From: an uncultured Paracoccaceae bacterium
GTDB lineage: Bacteria; Pseudomonadota; Alphaproteobacteria; Rhodobacterales; Rhodobacteraceae
Direction: 5' to 3'
DNA length: 64,000 bases
Assembly (NCBI GenBank): GCA_947488175.1
Contig: CANKYO010000012.1
Span: 82,576-146,575 of the forward strand
Each line of letters opens with the position of its first letter. Positions within the stretch are counted from its first letter, which is position 1. Of the stretch, positions 32,227 through 41,794 are shown piece after piece. Below the pieces are notes generated by a model. It did not search any database. It was not told the origin of the DNA and was given only the letters and a program-made list of their open reading frames with translations. The position numbers and the translations under genes were made by a program.

Positions 32227-35200
32227 ATGAGATATCTATTGGCCTCCATCGCATTGATTGTGTCATCAACCGCAGTGCAGGCTTGTGAGGCCATGCGGCG
32301 GTTCAACGCGGTCGCAGTGCTGAATGTTGAGGGTGTACAGTCGTGCATCTCTGATGGTTATGACGTGCGAGCCAACGACGGTTTCAACGGAGAAGGCATT
32401 TTGCATCGTGTCGCTGCTATGCACAATGATCCAGCAGTGACGCGCGCAGTGATTGCAGCAGGTGCCGAACCTAATCAGCGTGACAATACTGGACTGACGG
32501 CCTTGCATTGGGCCGCCAATAAGAACCCAAACCCGCAGATCATAGACACGCTCATTTCGCTTGGCGCTGACCCCAACCTTAGACGTGCAGATGACAGTAA
32601 CGTCACCACACTTAACATGGCATTGTTCAATCGAAATCCGACGGTGGTGAGTGCGTTGCTGGCTGGAGGTGCCGACCCTTTCCAAAACAGCCAGTACGAC
32701 CGCAATGTCCTACATTGGGCCGCATCAATGGATGCACCACCGCAAGTGATCGAGACGCTGCTCGAGGCGATTGGCGATGTTGAGGTACGGGATGACATGA
32801 TGCAATCGACGCCACTTCATTTCGCGGCTCAGAACGGGGATGATCCGGCGACTGTGATCCTTCTTTTGGAACTTGGGGCTGATATTCAGGCCAAAGATTG
32901 GCGCAATAACTCTCCGCTTCATCGTGCGATCGAGAAGAATAATACAACCCAAATTGCAGCGTTGCTAGCACAAGGAGCCGATCCTAACGCGGCTGGGGCT
33001 GGTGGCATCACTCCGATGCATTATGCGGGAAAATATGCCCAGAATATGGATATGTTTGACATGCTCGTGAACGCTGGCGGTGATATAAATGCGCGCGCGC
33101 CGGAAGACGCCGAAACACCGTTGCATCATGCCGCTGAATACAATGACTATCCAGACGTTGTTCAACATATGCTGGCTTTGGGTGCAGATGCGGATGCGAT
33201 GGATCGATACGGAACACGACCTCTTTCCGATGCTGCTCGCGCTAGCGAAACGGTTGACGTTGTAAGATTACTGCTTGACGCAACAAGTGACACAACTGCT
33301 GCTAGCCACTCTGGCGGAACTGCACTGCAGTCGGCGTTAAGGTTCAATAAAAATGCCGAGATAGTTGCACTGCTCATCGAAAATGCGGGCACGATCAACC
33401 CAACAGCGTTACATCTGGCGACCGGGGCCAGCAATCATTCTTACGATGTTGTCGCATCGTTACTTGATGCAGGCGCTGACCCGAATGCCCTTGATGAAGA
33501 TGGCGATACGGCGCTTCACAAGGCGTTTGAATTTGATGCTGATCCAACGGTAATTGAGGCGCTAATGGCCGCGGGTGCTGATGTGACGATCAAAGGCAAT
33601 AACGGCAATACGCCACTGCATCTTATTTCAAGTAAGACTGAAGTAATGAATTTCATTCAGGTATTCGTCGCCGCTGGTGCTGATGTGAATGCGCAAAATG
33701 ACCTTGGGTCTACGCTTTTGCACAGGCTTTCATATCGCGGATCGGCTGATGCTATTGGTACGGCTCTTGCTGCAGGTGCGGACGCGGATTTGCAAAATTC
33801 ATCAGGTAGTACTGCACTGCACCTCGCCATAAAATCCGAGTATGATCGATCTCAGGCTGTGGTGGATCTTATACCGCATACTGACCCGAATATTAAGGAT
33901 GAAGATGGCAATACGGCATTGCACCTAGCCCTAGCAAAACCGGTTTCAGCGCACCTTATCATTGACATTCTGGATGCAGGCGCTGATCCGAATAACCCAA
34001 ATCGTTACGGAGTCACGCCGTTCGAATTAGTGCTGCGCAGGTCTAATCTCCTACAATTGGTTGAACCGTTCCTTGCAGCGGGTGCCGATGTCGCACAGCC
34101 AGGCAGTGAGGGGAGCAGTGCATTGCATGCCGCGGTGCAGACCGGGGATCATGACGTTATTCAGCGGCTGCTGGATCTCGGTGTTGATATCAATGCCCAA
34201 GATGATCTCGGCAACACGCCTTTACACAGTGTCTACGAGGCGGATCTGGCTGCGTTTTTACTGGCAGCTGGCGCCGATCCCAATGTAGCCAACCAACAGA
34301 GTTATACGCCCCTGCATAGTGCGGCACGATATGATTTAGCGCTGACAATGGTCTTGTTGGAGGCCGGAGCCGACCCAACGGCGCAAACGGATATTGGCCT
34401 AACCCCTCTTGCGCTCACATTGCAGGAAGAAGGGTTTGCTGATTATCAAATCATTCTTGCATTGTTAGATGCCGGGGCCGATCCGATTGATCTGCCCACG
34501 TCGTGGACACGAATGATCGATTTATTTGATATCCATACTGATTTTGCTGCGGGCAAGCCAAGGCAAAACCATGATTTTGGCGGGGCTGTCGCCTTTCATC
34601 AGAGTGATGTCTTGGTGACAAATATTGCCGGACGGTCATCCAGTACAGATGTAAATCGTGATGGGGTCGGATATCTTTATGATGTTGAAACGGGGCAACT
34701 CAAAACCGTTTTCGAAAACGCAACAGATCCACTGGTGACTGACTTTGGCCGAGCGGCGGCGCTGACTGGTGAATACGCACTGATTGCCGCGCCTGAATCT
34801 GATCGCCAGAGGTCGCAGGCCGCTTTGGATCGTGGTTCGGTCAGCATCTTTGCGTCGGATTCAGGTGCTGGAGTTGGGGTATTGGAAAACCCCAACTCCG
34901 ACTCAAGCACAACTTTTGGCACTTCGGTCGCGGCACATGGGAACACTGTAGCTGTCGGCGCGCCTGGCAATTTCAGCATGGTGTCGGATGGGGATACGAC
35001 CGAAAACAGAGCGGGTTTCGTGCATATCTACGATCTGGACACGAAGGCTTTGCGCCAGTCATTCAACCTACCCGGGGCGAACCGCGCGTTGCGCTTCGGT
35101 GCGGCTGTTGCCCTGCAGGGTGACACCTTGTTGATTGGCGCGCCAGAGGACTACCGATCAAAGAACGTGCAAGGAGCGGTGTTTCTGATCGACCTAAAAA

Positions 35201-35745
35201 CGGGTGATCTACTGCACAACTTCGAAAATCCGGACCCGGATTGGCTGCGCAGTTTCGGTGGACAAGTCGCGATAGATGGAAATCGCATCATGGTTTCAGC
35301 ACAGGCAAGTTTTGACCATCCCGAAACCTTGGATACAGTGTTTGTTTTTGACCTGACCAGTGGCGATATGCTGCACCGGTTCGAGAATCCTGATCCGGTC
35401 ATGTTTGACTATGGGTTCGGCGACGCAATTGATTTGCATGGAGACATTGCTGCGATTGGCGCACCTCACTCGATTCAAGAGGGCAACGGACCGCAGTTGG
35501 GGGCTGTTTTCATCTATGAATTGACTAGAGGCGGACTCGTTCAGCGGATCGACGACCCAGCGGGCGATCCAAATGTCGTATTTGGTAGTAAAATCGCGCT
35601 GGATGACAAATGGTTGGTAGTCGCCAAAGGACATCGCGGCTTAAATGATGCCTCTGCACTAGAGGAATTACCTAATGTCGCAACGGCTTTTGGTCGGACA
35701 AACCTCTCTGTGCAAGCAGGATATCCCCAAAACTCCGGCCGTTAA
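32227..35745 (+). CDS. Exported giant protein: 21 ankyrin repeats plus seven-bladed FG-GAP-like propeller
   Basis: ATG 32227 (MRYLLASIALIVSSTAVQA) gives a Sec signal peptide; the mature protein is about 1150 residues. About 21 ankyrin repeats of 32-35 residues run from roughly residue 40 to 760, each with the pattern DxxGxTxLHxA...(V/I)xxLLxAGADPN. From about 775 seven repeats of the FG-GAP type follow (DFGGAVAF, DFGRAAAL, TFGTSVAA, RFGAAVAL, SFGGQVAI, DYGFGDAI, VFGSKIAL), each with a GAP-like end, so one seven-bladed beta-propeller. Such domains bind proteins or sugars. Its base composition is lower in GC than the flanks. Function unknown; location periplasm, outer surface or medium. Confidence 0.85.
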   Translation: MRYLLASIALIVSSTAVQACEAMRRFNAVAVLNVEGVQSCISDGYDVRANDGFNGEGILHRVAAMHNDPAVTRAVIAAGAEPNQRDNTGLTALHWAANKNPNPQIIDTLISLGADPNLRRADDSNVTTLNMALFNRNPTVVSALLAGGADPFQNSQYDRNVLHWAASMDAPPQVIETLLEAIGDVEVRDDMMQSTPLHFAAQNGDDPATVILLLELGADIQAKDWRNNSPLHRAIEKNNTTQIAALLAQGADPNAAGAGGITPMHYAGKYAQNMDMFDMLVNAGGDINARAPEDAETPLHHAAEYNDYPDVVQHMLALGADADAMDRYGTRPLSDAARASETVDVVRLLLDATSDTTAASHSGGTALQSALRFNKNAEIVALLIENAGTINPTALHLATGASNHSYDVVASLLDAGADPNALDEDGDTALHKAFEFDADPTVIEALMAAGADVTIKGNNGNTPLHLISSKTEVMNFIQVFVAAGADVNAQNDLGSTLLHRLSYRGSADAIGTALAAGADADLQNSSGSTALHLAIKSEYDRSQAVVDLIPHTDPNIKDEDGNTALHLALAKPVSAHLIIDILDAGADPNNPNRYGVTPFELVLRRSNLLQLVEPFLAAGADVAQPGSEGSSALHAAVQTGDHDVIQRLLDLGVDINAQDDLGNTPLHSVYEADLAAFLLAAGADPNVANQQSYTPLHSAARYDLALTMVLLEAGADPTAQTDIGLTPLALTLQEEGFADYQIILALLDAGADPIDLPTSWTRMIDLFDIHTDFAAGKPRQNHDFGGAVAFHQSDVLVTNIAGRSSSTDVNRDGVGYLYDVETGQLKTVFENATDPLVTDFGRAAALTGEYALIAAPESDRQRSQAALDRGSVSIFASDSGAGVGVLENPNSDSSTTFGTSVAAHGNTVAVGAPGNFSMVSDGDTTENRAGFVHIYDLDTKALRQSFNLPGANRALRFGAAVALQGDTLLIGAPEDYRSKNVQGAVFLIDLKTGDLLHNFENPDPDWLRSFGGQVAIDGNRIMVSAQASFDHPETLDTVFVFDLTSGDMLHRFENPDPVMFDYGFGDAIDLHGDIAAIGAPHSIQEGNGPQLGAVFIYELTRGGLVQRIDDPAGDPNVVFGSKIALDDKWLVVAKGHRGLNDASALEELPNVATAFGRTNLSVQAGYPQNSGR

Positions 35746-35754
35746 ACAACTGAG

Positions 35755-35870
35755 CGGCTCGGAATCGGCCCAAAAGAGCCGTTGGCCCAGTGACCGGATG
35801 CCGCAGCAATGCAGACTCCCGGAGCCGCCGCTCGTGCATCTCGCAGCATTTTTTCGGCCTCACCGTCCAT
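35755..35870 (-). repeat. Dispersed intergenic repeat, copy 6 (inverted, divergent)
   Basis: On the minus strand it holds GCATTGCTGCGGCATCCGGT, preceded by GAGCGGCGGCTCC and followed by CTCTTTTGGGCCGATTCC, a divergent version of the family. The rest of the 35746-36082 gap, up to the acetamidase stop, shows no gene. Confidence 0.45.
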
Positions 35871-36082
35871 CAGCGAACAAGACCTACCCGCTACTTGGGC
35901 GAGGCTTGCTCCGCTTCCTATAGCCGATGTCCGTACGTCGTGAAGCAGGATCTGGATTTTACACTTGGATTTGACGCGCCAGTGCCAGATTCCAGACGAT
36001 AAGCCTTGAAACGTCGTAAGCGCTTGTGTCCAGTCCAGTAGGAAGCGCGGCAGAGCGCAACTGTACTGTGCCGCGCTCGCAG

Positions 36083-37405
36083 TTAGATACTGTATTGCTC
36101 TCGGGCGTAGTCGCCCAGACCTACGGCATCAAGTTTGTTCAGAGGCGCCAGGAAAGTCACCTGGATCACACCCGGCGCACGTCCGATTTCAATGGCTCCG
36201 TTGACAGTTGCCCGATTGCGAATTTCAGCGACCGTCACATCCAGCAGCTTTGCCGCACGGGCCAGACCGTTTTCAATCGCCTCGTTCAGATTTGCAGCCG
36301 TTCCGATGACCGAAATCGGTGCCAGCGCCTCAATATCAGACACCTGCCACTTTTCAGCGAGGCCTGCGCCTTTGCTTTTTTCCGCAGCCGTGAATGGTTT
36401 TGCCAAAGGCGGCAGGTCTTCTTCCAGCGGAAACAGGACCGGCCCATCCAAAGGATAGTTTTTGACCACCTCCAGCTGCAGGGTCACGCTGCCTGAGACA
36501 TCCATCGTATGGCCAGCGATTTCACCGTCGCCCTGGCCTGCATGCATATCGCCCATGTAGACGCCTGCACCTTTAACCTTGACCGGACACACAAGAATGG
36601 CACCGGCGCGCACGGCGTCGATATCCATGTGGCCGTCGGTCTTATGTTCGGCCAACTGTTCCGCCGTAATGCCGTAATCATGGGGAGCGCCTACCAAAAA
36701 GGCTCCAAAGTCACCCGCGTTGTGGCTGTCAGGCATCGGCATTGATGGGCAGGTGCCAAGTTGCCCCATGAATGGCCGCATACGAACAAGTGTGCCCGGC
36801 ATATCCGAAGGTGCATATTTCAGAATGGAGTGCTGACGGCTTTCATCCGGCAATGCCGCATAGTGATCCGCACTCCTAGCGATCGTCTCGGCCGCATCTT
36901 TGGGCAGCGTCAGGCCAACGGTGCGCGTTTCGTCAAAGGTGACTGTGTAGCCGTGGACGATCTCAAATGGTTTGACCGCATTCCCGCAGGCATCACATTT
37001 GACTGAGTCTTGGCCAATACCCTCAATATGGGTCTCAGGCCAAACCGTATCACAAGTGGGGCATCGTGCAGCCACATAAGGGTCTCCGAGACAGAACCCC
37101 TCAGGAGAGCTGTCGTGGCCAGAAGCCGTCGCGCTGGAGGTCACTGTGATGTCACGAATGCGAATTGCGACACCATCGCCGATCTCGGCGCCTTCAACAA
37201 AGACAGGCTGTGTCACTTCGTGACCGCCGCGCAGGCTCGGGGTGATCATCGGACCCCAGCAGCCTGGCGCGGTGTTAGCTATGATTGTTCCCCCATCCTC
37301 AATCGGGCCCAGCATGGGCGCATCCGGGTCAAGGACGCTATTGGTGAATTCATGAACGACGACGCTGCGCCGTGCCGGGTTTCTCGCTGTGCTTCCGTCC
37401 GCCAT
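36083..37405 (-). CDS. Acetamidase/formamidase family protein
   Basis: 440 residues of the FmdA/AmdA family: APGCWGPMITPSLRGGHE, GDGVAIRIRDITVTS, PDSHNAGDFGAFLVG, YMGDMHAGQGDGEIAGHTMD and a C-terminal AIENGLARAAKLLDVTVAE. The enzymes hydrolyse formamide or acetamide to ammonia and the acid. A pair of CxxC knuckles (CPTC near residue 114, CDAC near 136) would bind zinc in an inserted segment. GAGGTGA precedes ATG 37405. No transporter or regulator is adjacent. Confidence 0.85.
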   Translation of the reverse strand: MADGSTARNPARRSVVVHEFTNSVLDPDAPMLGPIEDGGTIIANTAPGCWGPMITPSLRGGHEVTQPVFVEGAEIGDGVAIRIRDITVTSSATASGHDSSPEGFCLGDPYVAARCPTCDTVWPETHIEGIGQDSVKCDACGNAVKPFEIVHGYTVTFDETRTVGLTLPKDAAETIARSADHYAALPDESRQHSILKYAPSDMPGTLVRMRPFMGQLGTCPSMPMPDSHNAGDFGAFLVGAPHDYGITAEQLAEHKTDGHMDIDAVRAGAILVCPVKVKGAGVYMGDMHAGQGDGEIAGHTMDVSGSVTLQLEVVKNYPLDGPVLFPLEEDLPPLAKPFTAAEKSKGAGLAEKWQVSDIEALAPISVIGTAANLNEAIENGLARAAKLLDVTVAEIRNRATVNGAIEIGRAPGVIQVTFLAPLNKLDAVGLGDYAREQYSI

Positions 37406-37534
37406 TTTACTTCACCTCGCTTTTGAATTTGCAGGCGGCAATGATAGGTGCCATGGCGCAAACAGCAAGAACTTGTGTACTTCAACCGCAGCCAACCTTT
37501 GTTTGGATTTCGCCTTGTCAAAACCGGAAAGGAG

Positions 37535-37625
37535 CAACGTTTTCGGCCCTGAGCGGACCTTTGGCTAGCAAGTCTTTGCTGCATTGCGGCTTCCCCAAAG
37601 CGGACATTGCAAACCCAATAGTCTC
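37535..37625 (-). repeat. Dispersed intergenic repeat, copy 7 (inverted)
   Basis: On the minus strand: GCAATGTCCGCTTTGGGGAA, GCCGCAATGCAGCAAAG and GTCCGCTCAGGGCCGAAAAC. It fits the repeat family's block order and lies between the acetamidase start and the serine hydrolase stop. Confidence 0.55.
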
Positions 37626-38798
37626 TTATTGCTGTAGGGCTCCGATGAGCGAGCGTGCAAGCGCCTCCTCCAAGGCTGGAACCAGATCAGTGCTATCGTC
37701 TACTACACCCACGTCACTATTGATCTGGAACGCAATTGTGAGGTCGTGGTCCGCATAATGCCTCAGGCTTGAGACATAACCGGGAATCCAGCCGCCGTGA
37801 CCGAATACGGTGCCGTGCGGGGTTTCTTGGTAGATCGCAATACCAGCGCCGTAGAACACGCCCGGTGCATCTGGATGGACCGCCACCCCGTCCAGCAAGG
37901 AGCCCAAATACTCAGTATTCATAGCAGCATCTGAAAACAACTCATGCCCCCATCGAGCAAGGTCGGTTGAGGTGGATGCAAATCCACCCCCTGTCCATTC
38001 GACAACTGGGTTCCATGACAGGTGACCGTCGCCATCGATCGTGCGCGGCGCGAGGCCGAAGGGATTGCCGTCTACGGTGTATCCAACGGCAATGCCTTCG
38101 AGCGCTGTTCTGTCCGATGGGACCGTAGCCGTGAGGCCCAGCGGCAGAAGAAGGCGTTCAGTGGCAAGCTCGAACACATTTGCGTCCGTCGCAGCCTCCA
38201 TGACCAAGCCCAACAGTATGTAGCCGGTATCGCTGTAGCTCCAAGCTGTCCCGGCCTCAAAGAGCGCGGGCTCGTCCAGCACAAAAGAAACCAAGTCGGT
38301 TGGATCAAACGTGTTCACGCGACCCATCGCGAGCAACTCACTCGCAACTCCATCCATGTGAACGTGGTCCGGCAGCCCCGATGTGTGGGTAAGGAGGTGA
38401 TCGACCGTCATCTCTTCCGCATTCGGGACGCGATAAAACCAAGGCTCGTCTCCTAAATGGTCTGACACCAAGTCGGATCTACTGATCAGCCCATCTGCTT
38501 CAAGTGAAAGTACGAGAGCGCCCCAGATGGTCTTCCCGATACTGGCAGCCAGCATCCGGGTTTCAGGCGTCATCGGGATGCCTCCCTCGACGTCTGAGAG
38601 GCCCACGGCAAAGCTTCGAACTACTCCGTCCGAAGCGACATAGGCGACTGTGGCACCCGGGAATCCGTAGGACTCATGAAAGGTTTCCAGCAGTGCCTGC
38701 ATGTCGGCGTCGGAGTGAGACGGGTCCGCACTCGTAGTTTGAGCAATCAACAAAAGGCATGCAGGAATGACCGCAATTGCACGAAAGAGCGATATCAT
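37626..38798 (-). CDS. Exported serine hydrolase, class C beta-lactamase family
   Basis: ATG 38798 follows GGGAGG and overlaps the CPBP gene by 4 bases; an upstream frame to 39143 is an artefact inside that gene. 390 residues with a signal peptide (IAVIPACLLLIAQTTSADP). The penicillin-recognising fold shows SIGK (SxxK nucleophile, in ASIGKTIW), YSDTG (in place of YxN) and HGGWIPG (third motif). Members hydrolyse peptides, esters or D-amino-acid linkages, not necessarily beta-lactams. It is co-expressed with a CPBP protease and a TetR. Confidence 0.85.
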   Translation of the reverse strand: MISLFRAIAVIPACLLLIAQTTSADPSHSDADMQALLETFHESYGFPGATVAYVASDGVVRSFAVGLSDVEGGIPMTPETRMLAASIGKTIWGALVLSLEADGLISRSDLVSDHLGDEPWFYRVPNAEEMTVDHLLTHTSGLPDHVHMDGVASELLAMGRVNTFDPTDLVSFVLDEPALFEAGTAWSYSDTGYILLGLVMEAATDANVFELATERLLLPLGLTATVPSDRTALEGIAVGYTVDGNPFGLAPRTIDGDGHLSWNPVVEWTGGGFASTSTDLARWGHELFSDAAMNTEYLGSLLDGVAVHPDAPGVFYGAGIAIYQETPHGTVFGHGGWIPGYVSSLRHYADHDLTIAFQINSDVGVVDDSTDLVPALEEALARSLIGALQQ

Positions 38799-39637
38799 CG
38801 GCCTAACCTCCCGTCTCCGGGAATGATCTCGGTTGCGGCACCGTTCCGCGACAGCATGGTCTCTCGGTTCCACCAGACAACCGCAACCGCCACGGCGAGG
38901 AGAATCCACGTGTCGTAGGGCTGAGCGTCCGGCCAGATCGGAAGAATCAACTGCCAGTGGAAGAGCATCGGCCAAAGAAGGCTGCCACGGCTTGAGTTGA
39001 AGATTGGTGTCACGAGGACCGCCAGCGTGATGTTCCCGATGAGGAAGGGGAAGAAGTTCCACCCGGCGAATACAGTGCCGGACAGGAAGAACGCCGGAAG
39101 GTGCCAGATGCCCCAGATAGTCCCTATGATCATGCCCGCCCAAAGCGGTGCTATGTGGCGTTGTAGGATGGGTTGTGCCACCCCGCGCCAGCCAAACTCT
39201 TCAATCGGACCCAAAAAGAGCATCATGAAAGTAATACCGATCATTGCGCCGACACCTTCCGGCGGAATGGGCGCAAGAAGCGGGCCCGACTTGAGAGACG
39301 ACCCGATCAAGAAGACGAGGGGGATGCCGATGAAGATGAAGGCCACCCAGAGCGAAGACAATCGCCACATGAAGAGCCGGGATAGAAAGGCTTTGAGGCC
39401 CGCGACACCGCCAAAGCTGAGCACAAGGACAAAAGCCGAGATTGCAGGAGCCCAAGTCGCGAGAAAGAAAAACGGGTGTGATCCGCTGATCTCTCCAAAC
39501 GTCGATGACGCCCAATCGGGTGCCACAATATATATGCCGACGACGCCCCAAGTGATGGCGAACGTCAGGAGAAAGAAACCTATCAGAGCATAGGATGGGA
39601 CCGAGAAGGCCCGGGTTGGCGCAGCTATATCTGCCAT
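38795..39637 (-). CDS. CPBP family intramembrane metalloprotease
   Basis: ATG 39637 follows GGAGG. 280 residues with about eight membrane segments. The CPBP (CAAX protease and bacteriocin processing) motifs are GPIEEFGWRG (the EExxxR motif), WHLPAFF and FHW near the C-terminus, supplying Glu, Arg and His ligands in the membrane. Roles include prenyl-type processing and protection from self-made peptides. It overlaps the serine hydrolase gene by 4 bases and follows the TetR gene by 45 bases: a three-gene operon. Confidence 0.88.
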   Translation of the reverse strand: MADIAAPTRAFSVPSYALIGFFLLTFAITWGVVGIYIVAPDWASSTFGEISGSHPFFFLATWAPAISAFVLVLSFGGVAGLKAFLSRLFMWRLSSLWVAFIFIGIPLVFLIGSSLKSGPLLAPIPPEGVGAMIGITFMMLFLGPIEEFGWRGVAQPILQRHIAPLWAGMIIGTIWGIWHLPAFFLSGTVFAGWNFFPFLIGNITLAVLVTPIFNSSRGSLLWPMLFHWQLILPIWPDAQPYDTWILLAVAVAVVWWNRETMLSRNGAATEIIPGDGRLGR

Positions 39638-39682
39638 GGGAAAATCCTCCAATTGTTGAGATGTGTTTCCCTGCTCATGCCT

Positions 39683-40315
39683 CTACTCCACGGCCCGAAT
39701 GGGGTTCATGAAGTCAAAGCTTCCCGGCGCGGCGCCGAGTGCTTTTTCTATGATTGTCTGCGTCACCAATCGCCGTTTGCGAATTTCGGCCTCACTGAAT
39801 CCGAACATGTCGCCGTCCGTCAGGAACTGAGCGCCGGTGAAGAGAAACTGGATGGTCTCCAAGGGCCTCTCGACCTCGAAGACGCCCTCGCCGATCCCTT
39901 GCTCTACGATCTGTGCAAGGATTGGCGAGAGTTGGAGAACGGTCTGAATGTTTGTGAGTTCGTGCAGTTCCCGGTTCTCAGGAAGATGCAGCATTTCGGC
40001 GACTTCAAGGCTATTGTCGTCGCCGATGTGGCTATTGCCTAGTAACGCCTCCATCTTCTGCATCGCAGTGAGCGATGGCTCATCTGCGACGCCTTTCGCC
40101 ATCTCAACGATCTGGCTGAGTGTCTTGTCAACGATGGCTTGGAGTATGTCGGGCTTCGACTTGAAGTAGTAGTAAAACGTCCCCTTGGCGACTCCGATCT
40201 CGCGGATGATCATCTCCACCGAACACTTGGCATAGCCGTACTGACGAAACAGCCGATCTGCTGTCTCGACGATCTCGGCGCGCCGTTCTTCTGGGGCTTT
40301 GACGATCCTTGCCAA
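39683..40315 (-). CDS. TetR family transcriptional regulator
   Basis: 210 residues. The N-terminal DNA-binding domain reads ADRLFRQYGYAKCSVEMIIR, then GVAKGTFYYYFKSKPDIL. It heads the operon with the CPBP protease and serine hydrolase. A perfect palindrome lies 28 bases before its start (40343-40363), so autorepression is likely. The ligand-binding domain gives no clue to the inducer. Confidence 0.9.
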   Translation of the reverse strand: MARIVKAPEERRAEIVETADRLFRQYGYAKCSVEMIIREIGVAKGTFYYYFKSKPDILQAIVDKTLSQIVEMAKGVADEPSLTAMQKMEALLGNSHIGDDNSLEVAEMLHLPENRELHELTNIQTVLQLSPILAQIVEQGIGEGVFEVERPLETIQFLFTGAQFLTDGDMFGFSEAEIRKRRLVTQTIIEKALGAAPGSFDFMNPIRAVE

Positions 40316-40342
40316 TGTGAGTCTCCACTTTGCGATCTTCTT

Positions 40343-40363
40343 ACTGACTGACCGTCAGTCAGT
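40343..40363. promoter_or_regulatory. TetR operator, perfect palindrome
   Basis: Arms ACTGACTGAC and GTCAGTCAGT flank a single central C, a perfect 10-1-10 inverted repeat built from TGAC/GTCA units. It matches the known TTACTGACCGxCAGT-type sites recognised by many TetR/AcrR repressors. It sits directly upstream of the TetR-CPBP-hydrolase operon. Confidence 0.8.
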
Positions 40364-40455
40364 CAAGTCAGTGAACAGCTAGATGATCTGTGATATTGTT
40401 GATCAGCAACACTGGGTTGCCGCTGGGAAGTGCATGGTGGATTGGAGGATCAGCC

Positions 40456-41091
40456 ATGGAAACTATACCAAATCTACCGGCAATACGTGCACTTCGTCCG
40501 GCTTGGAACAAGGGCCGCATTGTCGGACAGAAGCGCCCTTTGAGGCCAAAACACGTTTGGGCAATCCGAGTCAGACTTGAACTGGCCGAGAACCACCGCG
40601 ATCTCGCCCTGTTCAACATGGCCATCGACAGTAAGCTTCGTGGCTGCGATTTGGTGAAGATGAAAGTTGTCGACGTTATGGCTTCAGGTCAGATCAAGGA
40701 ACGAGCATCGGTCCTTCAAAGCAAGACACAGAAACCTGTACGCTTTGAAATATCCGAAGGTACGCGAGCCTCTGTTGAGAAGTGGATGGAAGATGAGCTT
40801 ATGGTTGGATCAGAGTATCTTTGGCCTGGCCGGTTTCACGAACGCCTCCACATCTCGACGCGACAGTATGCGCGGATCGTCCGGAATTGGGTGACTTCGA
40901 TCGGTCTTGAGGCTAGCGCATACGGCACGCATTCGATGAGGCGAACGAAGGTGACGCAGATCTACAAAAAGACAGGAAACTTGCGAGCGGTTCAGCTTTT
41001 GCTTGGACACACCAAGATGGACAGTACCGTGCAGTACCTTGGCGTCGAACTCGAGGATGCGCTAGCAATCGCTGAGACCATAGAAATCTAG
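40456..41091 (+). CDS. Small tyrosine recombinase/integrase
   Basis: ATG 40456 follows GGAGG and gives 211 residues. The catalytic domain shows LRGCDLVKMKVVDV (first Arg region, box I), HSMRRTKVTQIYKK (HxxR), LLGHTKMD (third His) and YLGVE (Tyr nucleophile). No SAM-like arm or core-binding domain of ordinary length is present, as in the solitary mini-integrases common in Proteobacteria. Its partner att sites are unknown; tRNA-Gln lies 1.1 kb further on. Confidence 0.85.
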   Translation: METIPNLPAIRALRPAWNKGRIVGQKRPLRPKHVWAIRVRLELAENHRDLALFNMAIDSKLRGCDLVKMKVVDVMASGQIKERASVLQSKTQKPVRFEISEGTRASVEKWMEDELMVGSEYLWPGRFHERLHISTRQYARIVRNWVTSIGLEASAYGTHSMRRTKVTQIYKKTGNLRAVQLLLGHTKMDSTVQYLGVELEDALAIAETIEI

Positions 41092-41094
41092 TTT

Positions 41095-41215
41095 TTCTTG
41101 GGCCGCCAACAAGGGCGGCCCATACCGGACACTCGATCTACCGTCGCGATGCTGCGGCGCGGCCCGTCAGAGGAGACATTCGCTGCGCTTGCACATTTAT
41201 GGCAGCGGTGAACTC
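41095..41215 (-). repeat. Dispersed intergenic repeat, copy 8 (inverted)
   Basis: On the minus strand: GTGCAAGCGCAGCGAATGTC, CCGCAGCATCGCGACGG and GTCCGGTATGGGCCGCCCTT, then GTTGGCGGCCC. The family's GCAGCGAATGTC and TGGGCCG blocks are both intact. It follows the integrase stop. Confidence 0.6.
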
Positions 41216-41281
41216 ACACATTGCGGGACAAAGCCGACATCTCCTTTGATCGCTGGCCGGCCTCCTGTTACGTAGGGTCTT

Positions 41282-41794
41282 ATGGCAGATGTAGACCATA
41301 ATGACAGATGTGTGGGATGTGGATCGGCGCTGAAACGTATCGATGGCCCTACTCACAAGTACATGATGTCTTCGCCCGCATGCTTCGCTCTCTTCAATAG
41401 ACTTCTGGCCTGCGAGTACAGCGACAGTTCACTTCAGATGACACACCGGTTGACGGTTGACACATTTGCAGTTCAGCATCCTGGTCGAGGCCAACAGCGC
41501 AGGGAAATACAGTCCGTTGGTCTTCATCTGGCAAGGATTTACCTTCAGCTAAATCGCCTCAGGTCACCAGAGCAAGCCAACGACATCATGCTTGGCCTTG
41601 GGAAACACAAGGCAACTCTAGTCTATCTGGAACCTCCAACAGTGTTCTCGATGACCGTGGCAGAAGTCGCCGATTTCGCAGGCACACCACTTCACGCACG
41701 TAGGGTGACCGAATGGGCGGCGGCTGCCTGGAAAGACTGGTCCGCGCACCATGACTACATCACCCGTTGGACCGACAAATGGATGTCCGACTAG
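41282..41794 (+). CDS. DUF5946 family protein
   Basis: 170 residues. The pattern CVGCGSALKRIDGPTHKYM, SSPACFALFNRLLACEYSD, LTVDTFAVQHPG and IQSVGLHLARIYLQL is that of DUF5946, found widely in bacteria with unknown function. Conserved Cys, His and Asp residues suggest a metal site. The start ATG 41282 lacks a strong ribosome-binding site. Confidence 0.75.
   Translation: MADVDHNDRCVGCGSALKRIDGPTHKYMMSSPACFALFNRLLACEYSDSSLQMTHRLTVDTFAVQHPGRGQQRREIQSVGLHLARIYLQLNRLRSPEQANDIMLGLGKHKATLVYLEPPTVFSMTVAEVADFAGTPLHARRVTEWAAAAWKDWSAHHDYITRWTDKWMSD

Noticed and set aside
38798..39143. N-terminal extension of the serine hydrolase frame
   Set aside because: It lies inside the CPBP protease gene; the ATG at 38798 with GGGAGG and a signal peptide is clearly the true start.
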